The notes: generated from the sequence alone by a model not told the origin. DNA of 64,000 nucleotides from Actinernus sp. WN-2022 (GCA_030867875.1 JAOWCC010000091.1:1301464-1365463), one strand, 5' to 3'; counted from the first letter of the stretch, positions 20,600 to 32,319 are shown. Numbers and translations are program-made.

Positions 20600-23500
20600 A
20601 AAAAATTGGGAGCTTGTAAACAAAACAGATATAAACATCCTATAAACATATTAATATGCCCTCTGATAATAATTTCGCTTATTATACTTCGCATGATTTT
20701 CACAATAATTACGATATTAATGAGTGTTTATCTGACCCCAAATCATTTTCTGCATTACACTGTAATATTAGGAGTTTGGCAGCCAACTATGACAGTCTTG
20801 TTGATATGCTATCTGTATTGTATTTTCCATTTTCATTGATGGGCTTTCTGAAATTAAGTTTAGAGCTGATCAGGATCCCTTGACAAACATAGATATATCT
20901 GGATATGAGTTTGTTTCTAAACCTAGTCTTTCTAATGCAGGAGGAGTAGCTTTTTATGTTAAAAATAATTTAAATTTCAACATACGAAATGAAATATCTG
21001 TTACTGAATCAGACCTTGAGACTCTCTGGATTGAAATCGAGTCTGATGGTAAACCTAATCTAATATGTGGTGTAGTGTATAGACACCCAAACGGTAACTT
21101 AGATCACTTTATGGATTACATTAACTCTACAGTTGAACTAATTCACCGAGAGAATAAACTTTGCTTAATAATGGGAGATTTTAATATAGACCTTTTGAAA
21201 ATTAATTCACACTCTGGCTCAGACAACTTTATTAACACTCTCTGTTCCTTCTTCTTTCAACCACAAATTCTGCAGCCAACTAGGATAACCGATCACTCTT
21301 CAACATTGATTGATAACATATTTTTAAATTCAATTGATTACTTTGTTATCAGTGGTAATCTCGTTTATGACCTAACTGATCATTTACCAAATTTTATTAT
21401 ACTTAATAAATTTTCTTCTCTACCTTCAAATGTTAAGATATATAAAAGAGACTATTCTAATTTTAATGAATTAGCCCTTATTAACGAAATCCAATCTATA
21501 AATTGGCTATCAGTCTTTGCATCTATTACTAATCCATCAGTCATGTTTTATTATTTTTATTCTAAAATAACTGAAATAATTGATAAACATATTCCTATTA
21601 AGCAATTATCAAGAAAAGAAATAAAATAAAAATACAAACCTTGGATAACACGTGCAATTCAAGTATCTATTCTTGTGAAAAATAAATTATACAAGAAATT
21701 TCTAAAGACAAAGTCCTCCTATTATCACTCAAAGTTTAAACATTATAGAAATAAACTAAACCACATATTGAAGATTAGTAAAAGAAAATATTATAATAAC
21801 TATTTTTTACAGAACATTAAAGATACCAAGAGAGTTTGGAATGGTATCAAACAAATAATTCATTTTAAGCCCCAAGCGAATCAGAGAGTTATGAAAACTG
21901 TTGAAAGGAATAATGAAATAACTGATCCAATGACAATTGCTAAAGCTTTTAACAATTATTTCGCTAATATAGGAAATAGTTTAGCCTGTATAATACCTAA
22001 TGTTCAAAAATCACCGCTAGATTATTTATCTGGTACATCATGCAATAGCTTTTATATCTTTCCTGCTACTACTGGGGAAATTGAAAATGAAATTTCTAAT
22101 TTAAAAACTGGAAAGGCCACTGGTCCTTTCAGTATTCCAGTCTCAGTCATTAAAATTCTTAAAACTGTAATCTCAAAGCCTCTGGAAACCTTATTCAATG
22201 CTTCTTTCTCAGCTGGGATAGTCCCAAGCAATTTTAAATTAGCAAACGTCCTACCGATTTATAAAAAAGGATCCCAGACTAGTATTTGCAATTATCGCCC
22301 AATCTCTCCTTTCTATTTTTAATAAACTCTTAGAGAAACTTATGTGTAACAGATTGCTTGATTTTCTTCAAAAGAATGCAATTCTGTTTGACAACCAATT
22401 TGGATTTCGTGCAAAACACTCCACTGACCATGCAGTCCTTAGCATAATAGATAAAATCCAGAAAGCAATTGATGAACGAGACTTCTCTTGTGGAATATTT
22501 TTAGATTTTAGTAAAGCCTTTGATACGGTTAATCATGAAATTTTAATAAAAAAACTAGAGTACTATGGAATAAGGGGTGTAGCCAAAACCTGGTTTACCT
22601 CTTATCTCAGTAACCGTCAACAAACGGTCACAGTTAATAATTTTACATCATCGGCTAAATACATTTCTTGTGGTGTGCCTCAGGATCAGTACTTGGCCCC
22701 ATACTCTTTCTGCTATATATTAATGATTTCCACCTATGCTCTGATCTTTTTGACTTCCACTTATTTGCTGATGATGCTAATTTATTTTATAGACATAAAA
22801 ATATAAATACCCTTCAATCAGATATCAATTCTGAATTAAATAATGTCAATACTTGGTTAAGTGCAAATAAGCTTTCTCTCAATGTAGAAAAATCTAACTT
22901 TGTTCTCTTCCATCCACCTTAACGGAAAATAAGTATCAAATTTGAATTAACCATAAATGATAAGATACTAAAACAAGACTATTGTATTAAATACCTTGGC
23001 ATCCTGATTGACTCTAACCTAAGCTGGAAATCCCAAATTGAAAGTATTGCAAAAAAAATTAAGAGAAGTGTTGGTATCCTGTCTAAATTACGGTATTATG
23101 TTCATATTAATATTTTAATTAATCTTTATTATGCTCTGATTTATCCCTTTTTAACATATGGAATAATTGTTTGGGGTAATACATACCCCTCCACTTTACA
23201 ACCACTTTTTATTCTGCAAAAAAAAGCTATGCGTATTATAACTTTTTCTAAATTCGATGAACACTCAAGTCCTTTATTTAAGTCATTGAATATAATTAAG
23301 TTGCTCGATCTCGTCACTTTCCATATCGCATCTTTTATGTTTAAGTTTTACCATCAATTATTACCTTCAGTCTTTAAAAAGTTCTTTACTCCAATTGATA
23401 GAATCCATAGCCATAATACAAGATCTGCATCAAAACAGTGTTATTACCTTCCTAAAGCAAGAAGGAATTACGGTATATTTAACATAAGATTTCAAGGATC

Positions 23501-23961
23501 TAAAATATGGAATTCTATGGATAAAAATATGAAATCGTTTTCGTTTTCAAAATTTAAAGAAAAGTTTAAAAGTGATTTATTGGAGAAATATTAAAGATAT
23601 TTCTTCTACTACTTCTAAAATTGATAAAACTGTTTTGGTCTTTTTTTCTCCTGAATTTTAAATACTATTTATGCTCTCGAAGATTATTTTATTATGACAT
23701 TAGTGTAGATCTGTTTGTGAATGTGTGTTTATTGCTGCTTTTGCCTGTGTGGGTATGTTAGCATAGTTTATGTTGTGTGTGTACCCCTTGCTTTCTTCCG
23801 ACCTCGTAATTATAATTATTCTATTTAAACTGGCTTCCTGGCATTTTTAGCCCCTTAAGGTTATTTCTGGAAGCCAGTACCCTAATTATATTTATTTCAA
23901 ACTTTTAAACACATAACTGTTGTATTATTCAAAGGGTACAATAAATTGTTGTTGTTGTTGT
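20600..23961 (+). mobile_element. Non-LTR retrotransposon (CR1/L2-like LINE), inactive
   Basis: Reads EEP endonuclease then reverse transcriptase. Endonuclease marks: ALHCNIRSLAANYDS, a GVVYRHP block, MGDFNID, and a terminal DH (TDHLPNF). RT marks: GKATGPFSIPVSVIK, ANVLPIYKKGS, NRQQTVTVN and FADDANLFY in place of the YXDD box, then a C-terminal region with HNTRSASKQ and GSKIWNS. The 3' end is a (TTG)n run at 23946-23961. Damage: frameshift near 20840, TAA at 21627-21629, frameshifts near 22315 and 22690, stop near 22920. Such elements copy themselves by target-primed reverse transcription. The exact 5' end is not defined; 20600 is an estimate. Confidence 0.8.
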
Positions 23962-24182
23962 CCTATACAACAGTGTAAACATTGGCACACGCTGTTTGGG
24001 CTTATTGAAAATAACAGCCAATAAAATTGTAAGTTACCGTATTTGTCGATTAGACGCCCCAGCATTTATGTAAAACTTAAAGTAATTCGAGGCTTACAGT
24101 TTCTTTTAAAATGGAATCTATTTAGTAATTTTGCAAGGCAGCCTCATTTAAGGCCTGAATTGTATCCCATGGCCTGAATTGT

Positions 24183-25140
24183 ATGATGTATGCAGACGAC
24201 ACACAACTTTGTGTGTCTAGCAATCCCTGTTCTGATCGTTCAGTTGTGTTGTCCAGGCTCGAACTATGTGTCAAAGATATTCTAATTTGGTGCACTTCCA
24301 ATGGCCTTGCGTGCAACCCTAACAAAACTGATGTTGTCCATCTCACGTCTCGTTATGCCAAACGATGTGATCTGATCTCGGAAATCACTATTGATGATGT
24401 TGTCATTGCTCCAAAGCTGGCTGCACGCGACCTCGGTGTTACTGTTGATTCCCATCTCCAACTGACGAAGCACGTAAACAATATTTGCAAGTCTGCGTAT
24501 TTGGCTATTAGGAATATTGGAAGGATTCGAAAGCACTTGGCCCAGGATGATTGTGAAAGATTTGTTCATGCCTTCATTACATCTAAACTTGACTCATGTA
24601 ATAGCATTTTGTATGGTTTACCGACATGTGAACTTGATAAACTACAGCGTGTGCAGAATACGGCTGCGAGACTTGTAACTCGAGCTGGGAAGTTTGACCA
24701 TATTTCCCCTATCTTATATAAACTTCACTGGCTGCCAGTTAGATATAGAATCACTTTTAAAATAATTTTAATTACTTTTATGGCTCTCCATGGCCAAGCT
24801 CCCAAATATATAAACGAATTGCTCAGACCTTACAGACCTTCTCATTCACTCAGATCGAGTTCACAAAATTTACTGTCAGTTCCTCGTTGTAATACTGTAA
24901 CCTATGGCGACAGATCATTCTATGTCGCTGCAGCTAAACTGTGGAACTCTCTTCCGGATTATATTCGAAGTATTTATTCATTAACTAGGTTTAAATCAAG
25001 TTTGAAGACCTTTCTTTTTTAGATGCTTTTAGCTAGTTACTTGGTACATTTTATATATTCAGGTAATTTTATTTCGATTAGGTATAATATGTAAGAGCAT
25101 CGAGACTCTGTAGGATGCTCCTAATACGTTATTATTATTT
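24183..25140 (+). mobile_element. 5'-truncated LINE, RT C-terminal part
   Basis: Open frame 24183-25022 begins exactly at the MYADDTQLCV catalytic box and continues through LARDLGVTVDSHLQLTKHV, FITSKLDSCNSILYG, LHWLPVRYRI and AAAKLWNSLPDYIR, ending FKSSLKTFLF. This is the standard C-terminal half of CR1/L2/Jockey-like RTs. The 3' tail is (ATT)n at about 25130-25140. A 14-base block (GGCCTGAATTGTAT) is repeated just 5' of the truncation point (about 24152 and 24171). Confidence 0.85.
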
Positions 25141-25168
25141 CAGCATTGTTGGAGACTCCAGGAATGCA

Positions 25169-25285
25169 AGGCCCATTTCAAACGTCGACCTTTACATGTG
25201 CCAAACCTAATGCAAATGAGCAAAATGTTTAAGGTCATTTGCATTAGGTTTGGCACCTGTAAAGACCGACGTGTGAAACGGGCCT
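25169..25285. repeat. 117-bp hairpin MITE
   Basis: Arms AGGCCCATTTCAAACGTCG and GACGTGTGAAACGGGCCT, with inner arms CCAAACCTAATGCAAATGA and its inverse TCATTTGCATTAGGTTTGG. Almost fully palindromic. Confidence 0.8.
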
Positions 25286-25375
25286 AAGTCGGCCCGCCCC
25301 AGGGATCAAGAATTTCGATAGTCTGGACTGAGCTTGGCATTTATTCTGGCCTGGCGTTTAATTGAGAAAATGTGG

Positions 25376-26385
25376 TACATTTCACAGCAAGAAGCCAAAT
25401 CCTCTTACCTTTGAAAACAGAAGAAAAGGACTACTCTTCCCAGTCTTCGTGTTGATATTACCTGATCCCATGTAATTTGCATAGTTTTTTATTTAGGATA
25501 CTAAAAATCCAATTAAGGACTTCCAACACATAATGCAGAATAAAAAAACCTACAAAATATAGATTATGTTAGACAAGTTAATGGTGACCATTAGAAAACT
25601 GGGGAAGGGTGCAGGTGGCAGTTAAAGGAATTGTGCAAGGGCAATTCTACAAAGTCTAAACAACATACAAAACATCAGATTGGAGTCTACGGATCAACAA
25701 ATATTGTACAGGACAAAGAGGTAAAAAAATCCTGTATCAATGGTTGAATTGTCTTTAGAAGGATACTGTCCACACAGATGCTGGAGTTCAGGAGATGGCG
25801 TGGAGTCCCATTCCTCTAGGAGTTTTGTGTTATGAGCCTGCTGGGGTCGAACACCATCTGGTGTTGAAACGTTGTGGAAATGTTGTGGGTAATCTGGGAC
25901 TTTTTGTGATAACTTTGCCAGCACTTCAATAGAACATCTTGAATGCCCTGTGGATGCCAATCCCATGAACATTTTTCTGGTAGTCGCACCCTGCAGCTAT
26001 GCATCCTTCAAGAAATTGTGATGCATTTATGCCAAAGCCTTTAAGTATCTTTGCCATGCAGTATGATTCCCCCTCTCCACTGAGTTTCAGTTTTGCAAGC
26101 ACCTACGGTTTCATAAACAAAGTACACATTAAGTATATGTATGTTTCAGCCATGCCCTCGAATAAAGTTTCTCATACCGTAAAACCTCAAGCTATATTCA
26201 GCTTGCTCACATAAGTACAGAAAGATGAAGAAAAACCAGCCCCAGTAAACAATTTGTATTGACAACTCCTCCCACAGGTGGCATTTCATTTTGATACCCG
26301 CTCCCTTGGAAATTTTGTTCTTTTAATAGCCTCTTACCTCCCCCATCAGACTGATGGGAATAAGGGATATGTACAGCAAATACAC
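25376..26385. other. No confident gene
   Basis: A minus-strand frame at 25694-25972 (CSIEVLAKLSQKVPDY) reads smoothly but shows no recognised domain. The rest looks intronic. Confidence 0.35.
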
Positions 26386-26394
26386 AAATAAAGA

Positions 26395-26665
26395 CTAACC
26401 TCCCCACATCCATATGCTAACAAGCCCCCATCCTCGGTGACTGCAAAGTCAGCATAACCATTTGTTTATGAGGAATGCTATCTGGGCATCTGACTCATAT
26501 GGTGACACTATATATTCAACTTCATGTGAGACACAACGCTGGAAAATAAAGAAGCAAATATTTTTTTATACAACACTCTTATACAGTTGACAGTGTAGAA
26601 TTATTATTTTTTACCTGTATACATTCCACCAAGTCGTCATAGTGGCTGCCTGACCAAGTGAACGG
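26395..26665 (-). CDS. Possible exons of a minus-strand gene, RCC1-like end
   Basis: Two consecutive candidate exons: HYDDLVECIQ ending at a CAG|GTAAAA donor (about 26611), then after TTTTCCAG the segment RCVSHEVEYIVSPYESDAQ and, one frame over, YADFAVTEDGGLLAYGCGE before a GAG|GTTAGT donor near 26395. Codon phases join cleanly between the first two. The last segment resembles the x-TEDG-x-L-Y-x-W/Y-G turn of an RCC1 blade. A 1-base shift is needed inside the second exon. Low confidence; it could belong to a host gene whose introns hold the surrounding repeats. Confidence 0.3.
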
Positions 26666-27130
26666 TTACAGTTTTCAGCTGCAGATTTTTATGACTGGAT
26701 ATCTCTTTCCCTATAAAATGAAACAAGCGCAAGAGTCGAGCATGGTTCCAAGTTAGCAATATAAGTAAGTTTGAGTTCGAATGCCGGCCTCTTGCACTCG
26801 AAAATAAGTTAACCATCAAACCAGGAGCCCAGCACCAAACCCAACAAAATTTGTGAATAAACTGACAAGAATGTCCTTGATTAGGCTGCAAACAGGCTCT
26901 TGGGGGAGGGGGTGGGAAGAAGAGGAGAGGGAGGGGAAGAAGAGGGGTGAAGGCAATAAGGGAGGGAGAGCCTGCACGAATCCCATACAAATTTGAATTC
27001 CGCCCCCTCAATGAGGCACAAAATCGAAGCCAATCAGCGCCCGCTAGAATTATGACATTTATTTGTTTGGCGCGAAGCTGGATGGCGCGAAGTTTCGGCG
27101 CAAAACAACTAACACAACTAGAAGAGCTAG

Positions 27131-27740
27131 ATGTATAGGCAAAATACGCCAGAAAAAATATGTAGTTCAAGGAAATCCAGAAAGGAAAGCGTAAATCACT
27201 ATTGTCGGTGTTGCCATGTGTTTTTGAAAGTTCAATATGGCGATTCATGGAAGTCTGTGTCAACAGAAAACTTATTTTTGCCATCAAAACAACAAGGAAT
27301 CGAGGTCAAAGCTTTATCATCGTTGTTGGAAATTGCAGGAATTTTTCGCGGAAAGATTATTCAGAAAGATTATGCAAACCCTGTGCAACGAAAATTCGGA
27401 CAACTTACGAAGGAAGAGAACTCTCCCAACTACGATTACTCCCGAGCGACGTCAGAATGCGAGGGAAATAAGTAAGTTATATTCAAACGATAAAAGAAAC
27501 GACGAAGCCCTTTTCAATATCGACGATCTTATCGAAAGTGACACTAACAAAACACGAGTTAAAGTCCTAATACTATGGCCAAATGGCGACACATCGGATC
27601 GTATTCCCTCAGAAGAAGAAAGTAACTCAATTATCCTGATCAAAAACATTGCTCTCAAGAATTGGAAACCCGTTGCTAGAACAATTTTCAAACATGAAGT
27701 CCTCAAACCTGATCTTGCTAAATACTTGAGAAAAGGATAA
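27131..27740 (+). pseudogene. ZAD-like N-terminal domain gene, frameshifted
   Basis: First frame: HYCRCCHVFLKVQYGDSWKS then STENLFLPSKQQGIEVKA. A 1-base shift near 27340 leads to YSERLCKPCATKIRTTYE. The paired CxxC motifs about 60 residues apart resemble a ZAD-type zinc domain that heads a cnidarian protein family. Further 3', a third frame reads VKVLILWPNGDTSDRIP then IALKNWKPVARTIFKH and stops at 27740. In that family this second block follows the zinc domain. Two frameshifts make it inactive or mis-assembled. Partner exons are not visible downstream. Confidence 0.4.
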
Positions 27741-28067
27741 TCTGGTATATACTTCATGGTAGTGTTTCGTTCCATATAGTCTCCTGCATAATCATTTTCT
27801 CTACTGTTTTACAGTATTATGCAGGGAATGTACCCATAATCTGCAGTTTCAAAAACTAACTACAAAGAGGCAATTTATGTAAGGGTTAGGTAATGGCACG
27901 AGAGATCTATGTGATTTAGAATGCCGAGCATTTAGAAAACCATGAGCGTTCACCCGAGTGTTCATTATCTAACCGTCTTAGAATTTGGTCCCATCCACGA
28001 GACATTTTTACTGAAATTATTGGCAACTACTGTAAGAAACTGTAATAAGTATTCTCTACATAGAGAA

Positions 28068-28118
28068 TACTAATAAGGCTATTGGTTTCTATTGTTTCAT
28101 AGCCTTATTAGTATTCTA
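28068..28118. repeat. Short perfect hairpin AGAATACTAATAAGGCTAT
   Basis: The arm AGAATACTAATAAGGCTAT and its inverse ATAGCCTTATTAGTATTCT are separated by about 16 bases, followed by a (TA)n run into which the next element is inserted. Confidence 0.7.
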
Positions 28119-28131
28119 TATATATATATAT

Positions 28132-28577
28132 GACGCATGTTAACATGTTAACACAAAAGGCGCCTTAGCAAGGAACACTCATTTTGTGTTAACATGACTC
28201 ATCTTTTGTGGAATTCTCGATTTCCTCAGTTTAAAGCGCTAATAACTGATATTCTAGGTTTCAATGATAGTAAAATGATACTTGCTTCCATTTATAGCTT
28301 TCTATCCCATAATTTCCTTGTTTGAGAGTTTTTTTGCGATTTTCTACCTTATCACCTTTTTGCAGTTGATCAACTAAAAGTGACATTTTGGGGTGTTTTT
28401 AATGCACAGTCGAAAGTTGTTCTATAGTAAAAGACGCTTCTTTTGCTGCAAACCGCATTAAAATCCATCAAGATCTCGAGAAACGGCGGCCAGTTAAAAC
28501 TGAAACGGTGCACAAACTGACGCATGTTAACACAAAAGGCGCCTTAGCAAGGAACACTCATTTTGTGTTAACATGAC
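28132..28577. mobile_element. 446-bp element with palindromic direct terminal repeats
   Basis: A ~58-65-base block starting GACGCATGTTAACA and ending TTTTGTGTTAACATGAC occurs at 28132-28196 and, in the same orientation, at 28517-28577. Each block is itself an inverted repeat (TGTTAACACAAAA...TTTTGTGTTAACA) around GGCGCCTTAGCAAGGAACAC. The left copy has an extra TGTTAACA. The pair is flanked on both sides by (TA)n, and outside that by inverted AGTATTCT sequences, which looks like insertion into a TA repeat. No ORF inside. Ends that are both direct and palindromic are unusual for cut-and-paste MITEs. Confidence 0.6.
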
Positions 28578-29996
28578 ATATATATATATATAGAATACTT
28601 ATGGGATTTAGACAGCTGAAATGGGAACGCTGATTGTCGAGTAGGTGTGACCATGTTCTAAGCTTCTGATAGATCCTGTAATAAAATTAATGACAACTAT
28701 TTCTAATTACATCCATGACTGCTTCCAGAAAAGAAAAAGGGCATTACCTCAAATAGAAAATATATATGTCTAACTACACCTGAACTAAAACGGGGAATAT
28801 ACAATGTACTACAGTTCTGAAGTGATCTTTTGAGAATTAAGAGGCTGTCTCTGTAAGAGCGGTCCACTCGATCTCGGACCCAAAAATAAATTTTGTTTAT
28901 ATTTCTACCATGAATGGTATTATCTAACCTTACTACTAAAATGTAGTTAGATTGATTGAAAAGTTTATTTTACTCCCATTTCGAGGGGTTGAAATGGTTA
29001 GTCCTGCTAACAGGCCAAAAAGTGACACTGGGTTTTTAGAGTCCACTCAAACATTCTTCGCAGCATTTCAACTTTCAAATTTTGCACACATTCAATAGAT
29101 TATTACTTCTTTTTACCCTCGATGTGAGATTTGGACATTTAAATGCTCGAAATAGGACGAAAATCAATTTTTAATGAAACCCATTCAAAAAGTAACTCGA
29201 TCAGCCCAAAATTGTAGCTTTTCAAAAATGCAGAATTCTCACTTGTGGCACTTTGGCCAGACCTAAATATCCATTCTAGGCATATGTTAAGAACTATTTT
29301 GTAGAATTATGCAATAAAACCTGAGGCACAATGCGATTTCGAGGAGTAGGCTTCAAGTTAATTCATTTCGCTAACTTCTCTTGCGTGACAGAACTCCCAT
29401 TTCAGACTTATGACTATTTAACTGGTCCTTTATCGACTCAGCTAGAACTATTTCGGTTTATAAAAAGGTTACCGTTAATAATGGAACAACCCATAGAGTG
29501 CTTTGTGTGTTTCGGTTCCATCAACACAATAATTCAAGTCCTTCACTCAGACTTAGTCGCGGTGGTGTTGTGTGACTCCCCACTAACTTTGGTCTTCTGT
29601 CGAGTCCCTAGTTTCGAACACGTTGAAGACGTTTTTCTTGTGGTCCTTAAATAGTTGGAGGAAGGAATTCGGTTTGTCAGGTATTAAACTCAAACCAATT
29701 GATCGAAATACAGAGGAAAACTCATGAAAAGCGAGTGTTGCAATGTCTTGATTAAAAAAATTATCGATTTATAATTATCGGGGAATTTCTTTTGGTGGTG
29801 GTTCTTAGTTGTTCTACTGTGGCCAGGGTTGGAGCCCTGGTAACATATAAGTTGAGTTGGTTGGTATGTATGTGTGTTGCCTTCAACTTGCTCCGAGGGT
29901 TTATCCGTGGGGATTCTCCTTAGCCATCTTCCCCTCTCCTCCCTAACCCTTGTTACTACAACACGGTGGTACGTTCTCCCGGAAATTGAGTCGGAT
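28578..29996. other. No gene seen
   Basis: No recognised coding sequence. The 107-codon (+) frame at 29331-29654 shows no domain. A stretch near 29800-29960 with CAGGGTTGGAGCCCTGGTAA resembles repeat consensus but could not be assigned. Confidence 0.4.
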
Positions 29997-29998
29997 TA

Positions 29999-30092
29999 GC
30001 CATTTCGAAGTTGCGCGAGGGATTGGAACCTAGTGAGCGATCGCGTTGCATCTTGGGGCTGTTTTGGAGGACTCTATTTCAAGATGGCGTCT
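29999..30092 (+). repeat. Left terminal inverted repeat of ISL2EU
   Basis: 94 bases, GCCATTTCGAAG...CAAGATGGCGTCT, preceded by TA. Differs from the right copy at about three positions. It contains an ATG GCG TCT that here opens only a six-codon frame (MASSSL). Confidence 0.9.
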
Positions 30093-30128
30093 AGTAGTTT
30101 ATGACTGTGTTGAGAAAGCTAGTTTAAA

Positions 30129-31610
30129 ATGGGAAAATTTAGTTGTTGCGTACCACACTGTAATAACAACTGGAGGAGCTCTCCAACAATGAAGTTCCAC
30201 ACACTTCCAGGTGATCAGAAAGTTCGGGACGCGTACAAGAAGCTAATAAGAAACGAAACACTGAAATACGACGCTCAAAATACGAGAATTTGCGGCGCTC
30301 ATTTTCCAGACGGAGAACGAATGTGTAGAACTCAACTGCCTTCAATATTTCCCTGGAAGTCTGCCCCAGTGAAGCGTCGAATCATAGAGAAACATGAATT
30401 GCCGGTGAAAGTCAGGAAAATACTGGGGATGAATGGGATCGAGAATCATCAACAAACCATCGAGAGTCTCATCGAGTCAGTGACAGTTATTAGCCAAGAC
30501 GAACTACTTGTAGAACCTGTTATGGAACCTTCTACATCTACATCCTCTGAAAACGAATGCACGGTTGAAGATAAAATAGCAGATAGCGAAGAAGTGAAAG
30601 CTCTTAAAGATGAGATAAATTCACTGAAGAGGAAATTATTGGAGATGAAATGTACAATCAATATTAACAATAACAAACCGAAATTTGATATAGATGATTT
30701 CAAACACAGTGACGAGGACGTTTCTTTCTTTACTGGCTTTCCGAACTACGATACAATGGTGTTTTGCTTCGATTTGCTGAAGGACAAAGCAGCTAATATT
30801 AGTTATGGTGGCAAGATCAAGACAACATTTGATACAGATTCAAGAAGGCCAGGGACTAAGCGAAAGTTGACTACATGGCAGGAGTTCACAATGGTGCTCA
30901 TGAGATTAAGACTTGGTTCTTTTGAAAAAGACTTAGCAGAGAGATTCAGGTTGTCAGTTTCAAGTGTATCTACAATTTGCAGAACTTGGATAAAGTTTAT
31001 GAGAAAAGAGTTAGAGCCAATCTGTATCCACTGGCCTTCAAAGGAACAGATTCTTTATTACATGCCTCCTGTTTTCAAATCATTTTATCCTGATTTGGTC
31101 TCCATCATTGACTGCACTGAACTTCAAATGGAATCACCATCCAGCTTAGACAAGAAATCACTTTGCTATTCAAGCTACAAGTCCAGACCAACAATGAAGG
31201 CTCTGATTGGTATAACACCCAATGGAGTAGTCTCATTTTGTAGTGAGTTATACTGTGGATCTATAAGTGATAATGTAATTGTCAATGAATCTGGCTTCCT
31301 GGCACATTTAAACAGAGGAGATTTGGTTATGGCTGACAAGGGATTTACAATCCAAGATGAGCTAGCCACCGTTGGCGCACGATTAGCTTTACCACACTTC
31401 TTGAAGGGAAAGGGACAATTTACAAAACAAGAGTCAGACCACAATAAAAAGATAGCCAGTCTTAGAATACACGTAGAGCGTTATATGGAAAGATTAAAAA
31501 ACTGGCATTTTTTTGACCGCCCAATTCCCATTACCTTATCTGATATTGCTTCAGATGCCTGGATTGTAATAGTATGTTTTTCTAACTTTCTCCCACCAAT
31601 GATCAATTAA
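30129..31610 (+). CDS. ISL2EU transposase: THAP domain plus DDE_4-type nuclease
   Basis: 493 codons, intact. N-terminal THAP zinc domain with C6-x4-C11 and C55-x2-H58 and a closing LPSIFPW box (residues 70-76); it binds the element ends. An acidic linker with a likely coiled coil (about 145-175) follows. A winged HTH-like segment TWQEFTMVLMRLRLG to STICRTWIKF lies at 249-290. The RNase H-fold catalytic core supplies D328 (SIIDCTE), D403 (MADKGF) and E450 (IHVERYM). Length and order fit IS4/Harbinger-like DDE transposases of ISL2EU elements. It would excise and insert the element at TA. No frameshift or stop. The ATG is the first one, 36 bases after the left TIR. Confidence 0.9.
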   Translation: MGKFSCCVPHCNNNWRSSPTMKFHTLPGDQKVRDAYKKLIRNETLKYDAQNTRICGAHFPDGERMCRTQLPSIFPWKSAPVKRRIIEKHELPVKVRKILGMNGIENHQQTIESLIESVTVISQDELLVEPVMEPSTSTSSENECTVEDKIADSEEVKALKDEINSLKRKLLEMKCTININNNKPKFDIDDFKHSDEDVSFFTGFPNYDTMVFCFDLLKDKAANISYGGKIKTTFDTDSRRPGTKRKLTTWQEFTMVLMRLRLGSFEKDLAERFRLSVSSVSTICRTWIKFMRKELEPICIHWPSKEQILYYMPPVFKSFYPDLVSIIDCTELQMESPSSLDKKSLCYSSYKSRPTMKALIGITPNGVVSFCSELYCGSISDNVIVNESGFLAHLNRGDLVMADKGFTIQDELATVGARLALPHFLKGKGQFTKQESDHNKKIASLRIHVERYMERLKNWHFFDRPIPITLSDIASDAWIVIVCFSNFLPPMIN

Positions 31611-31693
31611 CAATAAGATGGGTAACAATGAAGATTTTATAGTTTGTAATATATATTTCAAGAAATATGTTTATTAATACACATATACATGTT

Positions 31694-32061
31694 AGAGTGA
31701 TTTTCATAAACCCATTACAGCGCGACGCGCCGTACCGTGGCCACCCAATTAATCATCTGGACTTTGTTTTGAATGCAAAATGTCATATATTTGTACTTAG
31801 TAATTAGTCACAAGAGCTTTGACCTTTGTTTTAGCTAAACAAGGAGCTTGTTCTCAGAGCTCAGCAACTTTACATGCATGCTAACTTGTAAAAAAAAATT
31901 AATTGGGTGGCCACGGTACGGCGCGTCACGCTGTAAATAGATATTAAACTAATACACATTAGTAGATCTTAATTCCATTGTTTTCTTTTGTTGTCATTTG
32001 ACTATTACACATTACATGTAACTATTAGTATTTATTTTACGGGTTTATGAAAACCACTCTA
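31694..32061. repeat. Outer MITE with TAGAGTG(A/G)TTTTCATAAACCC ends
   Basis: The left arm TAGAGTGATTTTCATAAACC and right arm GGGTTTATGAAAACCACTCT then A are inverted copies. It lies in the gap between the two convergent ISL2EU genes and contains the next MITE. Confidence 0.7.
31718..31933. repeat. Inner MITE, 216 bp, TA-flanked
   Basis: 35-base terminal inverted repeats beginning CAGCG(C/T)GACGCGCCG with one mismatch, flanked by TA on each side (31716-31717, 31934-31935). It is nested inside the outer MITE, giving the insertion order ISL2EU, then outer MITE, then inner MITE. Confidence 0.85.
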
Positions 32062-32319
32062 CTATGGAAATTAGACAAATACATGTTGTTGTCTTCTAAG
32101 TCAAAATATTCAATGTCTTCCATTAGATTCCAATAAACCTGGGCACTACTAATTAGGTGTACTTGTAGTTATTAGTTTTTATTTAATTATAAGGTTCACT
32201 CATTCATGTATGTTAAATATTGGAAACAATAAATTATTTAAATATAATAGTGATGTTAGCATTTACTTGTTTAATTATGTACATTGTATCTACAGTGAAT
32301 GAAATATTTCAAATATGAA

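Larger units (their letters stand above)
24036..25375. mobile_element. MITE-like element split by later insertions
   Basis: The left end TACCGTATTTGTCGATTAGA then CGCC at 24036 is matched, inverted, by GGCGTTTAATTGAGAAAATG at 25354-25373. Arms agree as TACCNNATTT...GATTARACGCC. A truncated LINE (24183-25140) and a small MITE (25169-25285) lie between them, so the flanking arms predate both. Confidence 0.45.

Noticed and set aside
27452..27775. 107-codon minus-strand frame
   Set aside because: Shadow of the (+) block VKVLILWPNGDTSDRIP; hydrophobic composition typical of antisense frames.
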